Positions 41,486-42,488 of a DNA stretch of 42,488 nucleotides are shown in pieces; the stretch's first letter is position 1; every line of letters starts with the position of its first letter. A program made the position numbers and the translations under genes. The notes beneath the pieces are model-generated. The model was not told the DNA's origin. It made no database searches and saw nothing but the letters and a program-made list of their open reading frames with translations. Origin of the DNA: Terriglobia bacterium (GTDB taxonomy: Bacteria; Acidobacteriota; Terriglobia; Bryobacterales; Bryobacteraceae); contig JAIQEX010000050.1 of NCBI GenBank assembly GCA_020073615.1, forward strand, positions 1-42,488, given 5' to 3'.

Positions 41486-42283
41486 TCAAACCGCTGTGCG
41501 GCGGCTGCCGCGGCTCTCTGCGGCATAGCTCAGGAACAACTCCATGCCCTGGTAATCGCGCGGCCCCAGTTGGTGCACAATGTGGTGCGTCAGATACTCG
41601 CGCACCAGGGGCGGCGGGAAATCGCGGCGCGCGGCCTCGGAGGCCACAATCTCCTCCATACGCTCGCAGCCATAGCGCCAGGAGCCCAGAAACGCTTCCA
41701 CCACTTCAGGAGTGACCGCGCCCCGGCGGCCTGCCCATACGGCGAAGACCATAGGCTGCCCGGTCATATCGACCCACTCCGCGCCGAGGTCGTAGACATG
41801 ATACGGCAGATGCGCCGGGTCGATGCGCAATGCCGGGTCCCCGATGATTAAGGCCGCATCGGCCCGGCGCAGCATGGCGTCCAGGTCGGGCGGATGCGGG
41901 AAACACTGCGGCTCGGCGCCGTAGCGCCGTTGCAGGATCACGCGGGCCAGTTCCACCGAAGTGCGCGAGCTCGCGTCGGCGGCCAGCGTGCGGATCTCTC
42001 CGGCCGGGCGGGAGGAAACCAATAGGATACTGCGCACCGGCCCGTGACATGCGATTCCCGTACCGGGAAGGATTTCCAGATCCTGGCGGGTCAACTCGAA
42101 GGAGGGGATGATGCCTATGTCCGCCTCCCCCGCCGCCATCCGGTCGGCGCAGCCCGAGGGGATGCGAAAATCGAGGTCGAAAAGCCCGCGCTGTGGCCCA
42201 TGCAGCATGCCCCAGACGAGCGGAGTGGTGTTCAGAAAGCTGACCGCGCAGACGCGCAGCCGCTGGGAAGTGTCTTGGCGCAA
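41486..42283 (-). CDS. mqnA: Chorismate dehydratase MqnA (futalosine menaquinone pathway)
   Basis: A 265-residue periplasmic-binding-protein-fold enzyme: VCAVSFLNTTPLVWGML, then PSGCADRMAAGEADIGIIPS and ADAALIIGDPALR are typical MqnA blocks. It removes water from chorismate to give 3-enolpyruvylbenzoate, the first step of the futalosine route to menaquinone. The most upstream start is a TTG at 42283, directly after an in-frame TGA; its GAGGG is too close to be a normal ribosome site, so the true start is uncertain by a few codons. Confidence 0.9.
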   Translation of the reverse strand: MRQDTSQRLRVCAVSFLNTTPLVWGMLHGPQRGLFDLDFRIPSGCADRMAAGEADIGIIPSFELTRQDLEILPGTGIACHGPVRSILLVSSRPAGEIRTLAADASSRTSVELARVILQRRYGAEPQCFPHPPDLDAMLRRADAALIIGDPALRIDPAHLPYHVYDLGAEWVDMTGQPMVFAVWAGRRGAVTPEVVEAFLGSWRYGCERMEEIVASEAARRDFPPPLVREYLTHHIVHQLGPRDYQGMELFLSYAAESRGSRRTAV

Positions 42284-42330
42284 CCCTCAGTCTAGCAAAC
42301 GCGCGCAGCGAGTTCTCGTCCCAGTCTTGT

Positions 42331-42387
42331 CTCATACAAGATGAGCCTGGAGTGGGGGTGCGTTTCTCATACAAGATGAGCCTGGAG
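42331..42387 (+). repeat. 35-bp-period tandem repeat upstream of the transposase start
   Basis: The 22-base block beginning CTCATACAAGATGAGCCTGG occurs at 42331-42352 and 42366-42387. Each contains a CTCAT-N5-ATGAG dyad. A related piece, TTGAGCCTGGAACAG, recurs in the coding start at about 42440, so the repeat may derive from duplicated 5' coding sequence. Confidence 0.75.
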
Positions 42388-42397
42388 GAGCGATCCG

Positions 42398-42425
42398 GCA
42401 TGCTGGGAGTTGATCATCAGCATGC
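42398..42425 (+). promoter_or_regulatory. Hairpin that encloses the transposase start codon
   Basis: GCATGCTG (42398-42405) and CAGCATGC (42418-42425) form a perfect 8-bp stem with a 12-base loop. The ATG at 42422 lies within the right arm and the GGAG in the loop. Such folds limit translation in several insertion sequences. Confidence 0.5.
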
Positions 42426-42488
42426 AAGCACCAGAGAAGTTGAGCCTGGAACAGATCCGGGCGTTTTTGGAAGGGAGCAATGAGGTCC
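42422..42488 (+). CDS. Probable transposase/integrase, first 22 codons (runs off the window)
   Basis: The frame reads MQAPEKLSLEQIRAFLEGSN and continues past the right edge. The opening 'LSLEQIRAFLE.S.EV' is one I associate with DDE-type integrase/transposase genes (IS481-like) common in Acidobacteria; that is recall, not a search. Only 22 residues can be seen, so the family is tentative. Confidence 0.5.
   Translation, partial: MQAPEKLSLEQIRAFLEGSNEV

Overview
The window is a GC-rich, gene-dense chromosomal segment. It most resembles the Acidobacteria, specifically the Solibacter/Bryobacter side. The pointers are two secreted proteins ending in the TIGR03437 domain (first described from Solibacter), an orphan duplicated MacB-like permease of the type expanded in that phylum, a PadR regulator, a DUF2277 protein, and a futalosine-pathway menaquinone gene (mqnA). 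This assignment is an inference from gene families, not from a marker gene. About 40 protein genes, one tRNA, several decayed genes and a few regulatory or repeat elements can be supported.

Left part (1-12.8 kb): a BlaI/BlaR1-type repressor-sensor pair with a perfect operator palindrome, a DUF2238 membrane protein, and an orphan ABC-type permease. Next comes a six-gene minus-strand operon: DUF3373 porin, c-type cytochrome, Tat-exported molybdopterin oxidoreductase, four-cluster ferredoxin subunit, NrfD membrane subunit and an ArsR-type regulator. It looks like a complete periplasmic respiratory molybdoenzyme with its own outer-membrane channel and repressor. Two dyads sit on its promoter. An argD-like aminotransferase and a carboxymuconolactone decarboxylase-like protein follow.

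Middle (13-30.7 kb): a large multi-cluster radical SAM protein of the MJ0619/COG1964 type, the family that includes archaeal tetraether lipid synthase, followed by rhamnulokinase. A long minus-strand block then runs from a class III aminotransferase through a methyltransferase, YraN, two repeat-rich coiled-coil reading frames, GalT, a TPR protein and YvcK to GlmU. Many of its junctions are ATGA overlaps. Beyond it lie DUF2277, a pair of secreted TIGR03437 proteins (one with three CHRD domains), and the pyrimidine operon pyrR-pyrB-pyrC.

Right part (30.7-42.5 kb): an exported rhodanese with a PadR regulator, an Ldh2-type dehydrogenase, a small cysteine-rich gene behind a hairpin, a three-gene two-component cluster, and an S41 peptidase with a LolA-like partner. 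Then there is a patch of mobile-element debris (IS91-type transposase remnant, internally deleted AAA/DUF4143 gene) ending next to tRNA-Leu(GAG), which itself has a broken 5' duplicate. secG and mqnA follow, and the window ends in the first codons of a probable transposase preceded by tandem repeats and a start-codon hairpin.

The most interesting candidates are the Tes/MSS-like radical SAM protein (possible membrane-spanning lipid synthesis), the porin-cytochrome-molybdoenzyme operon with its promoter dyads, the G-rich repeat found at two operon junctions, and the frameshifted 42-bp repeat gene. All functions are read from sequence and memory of families; no searches were run.
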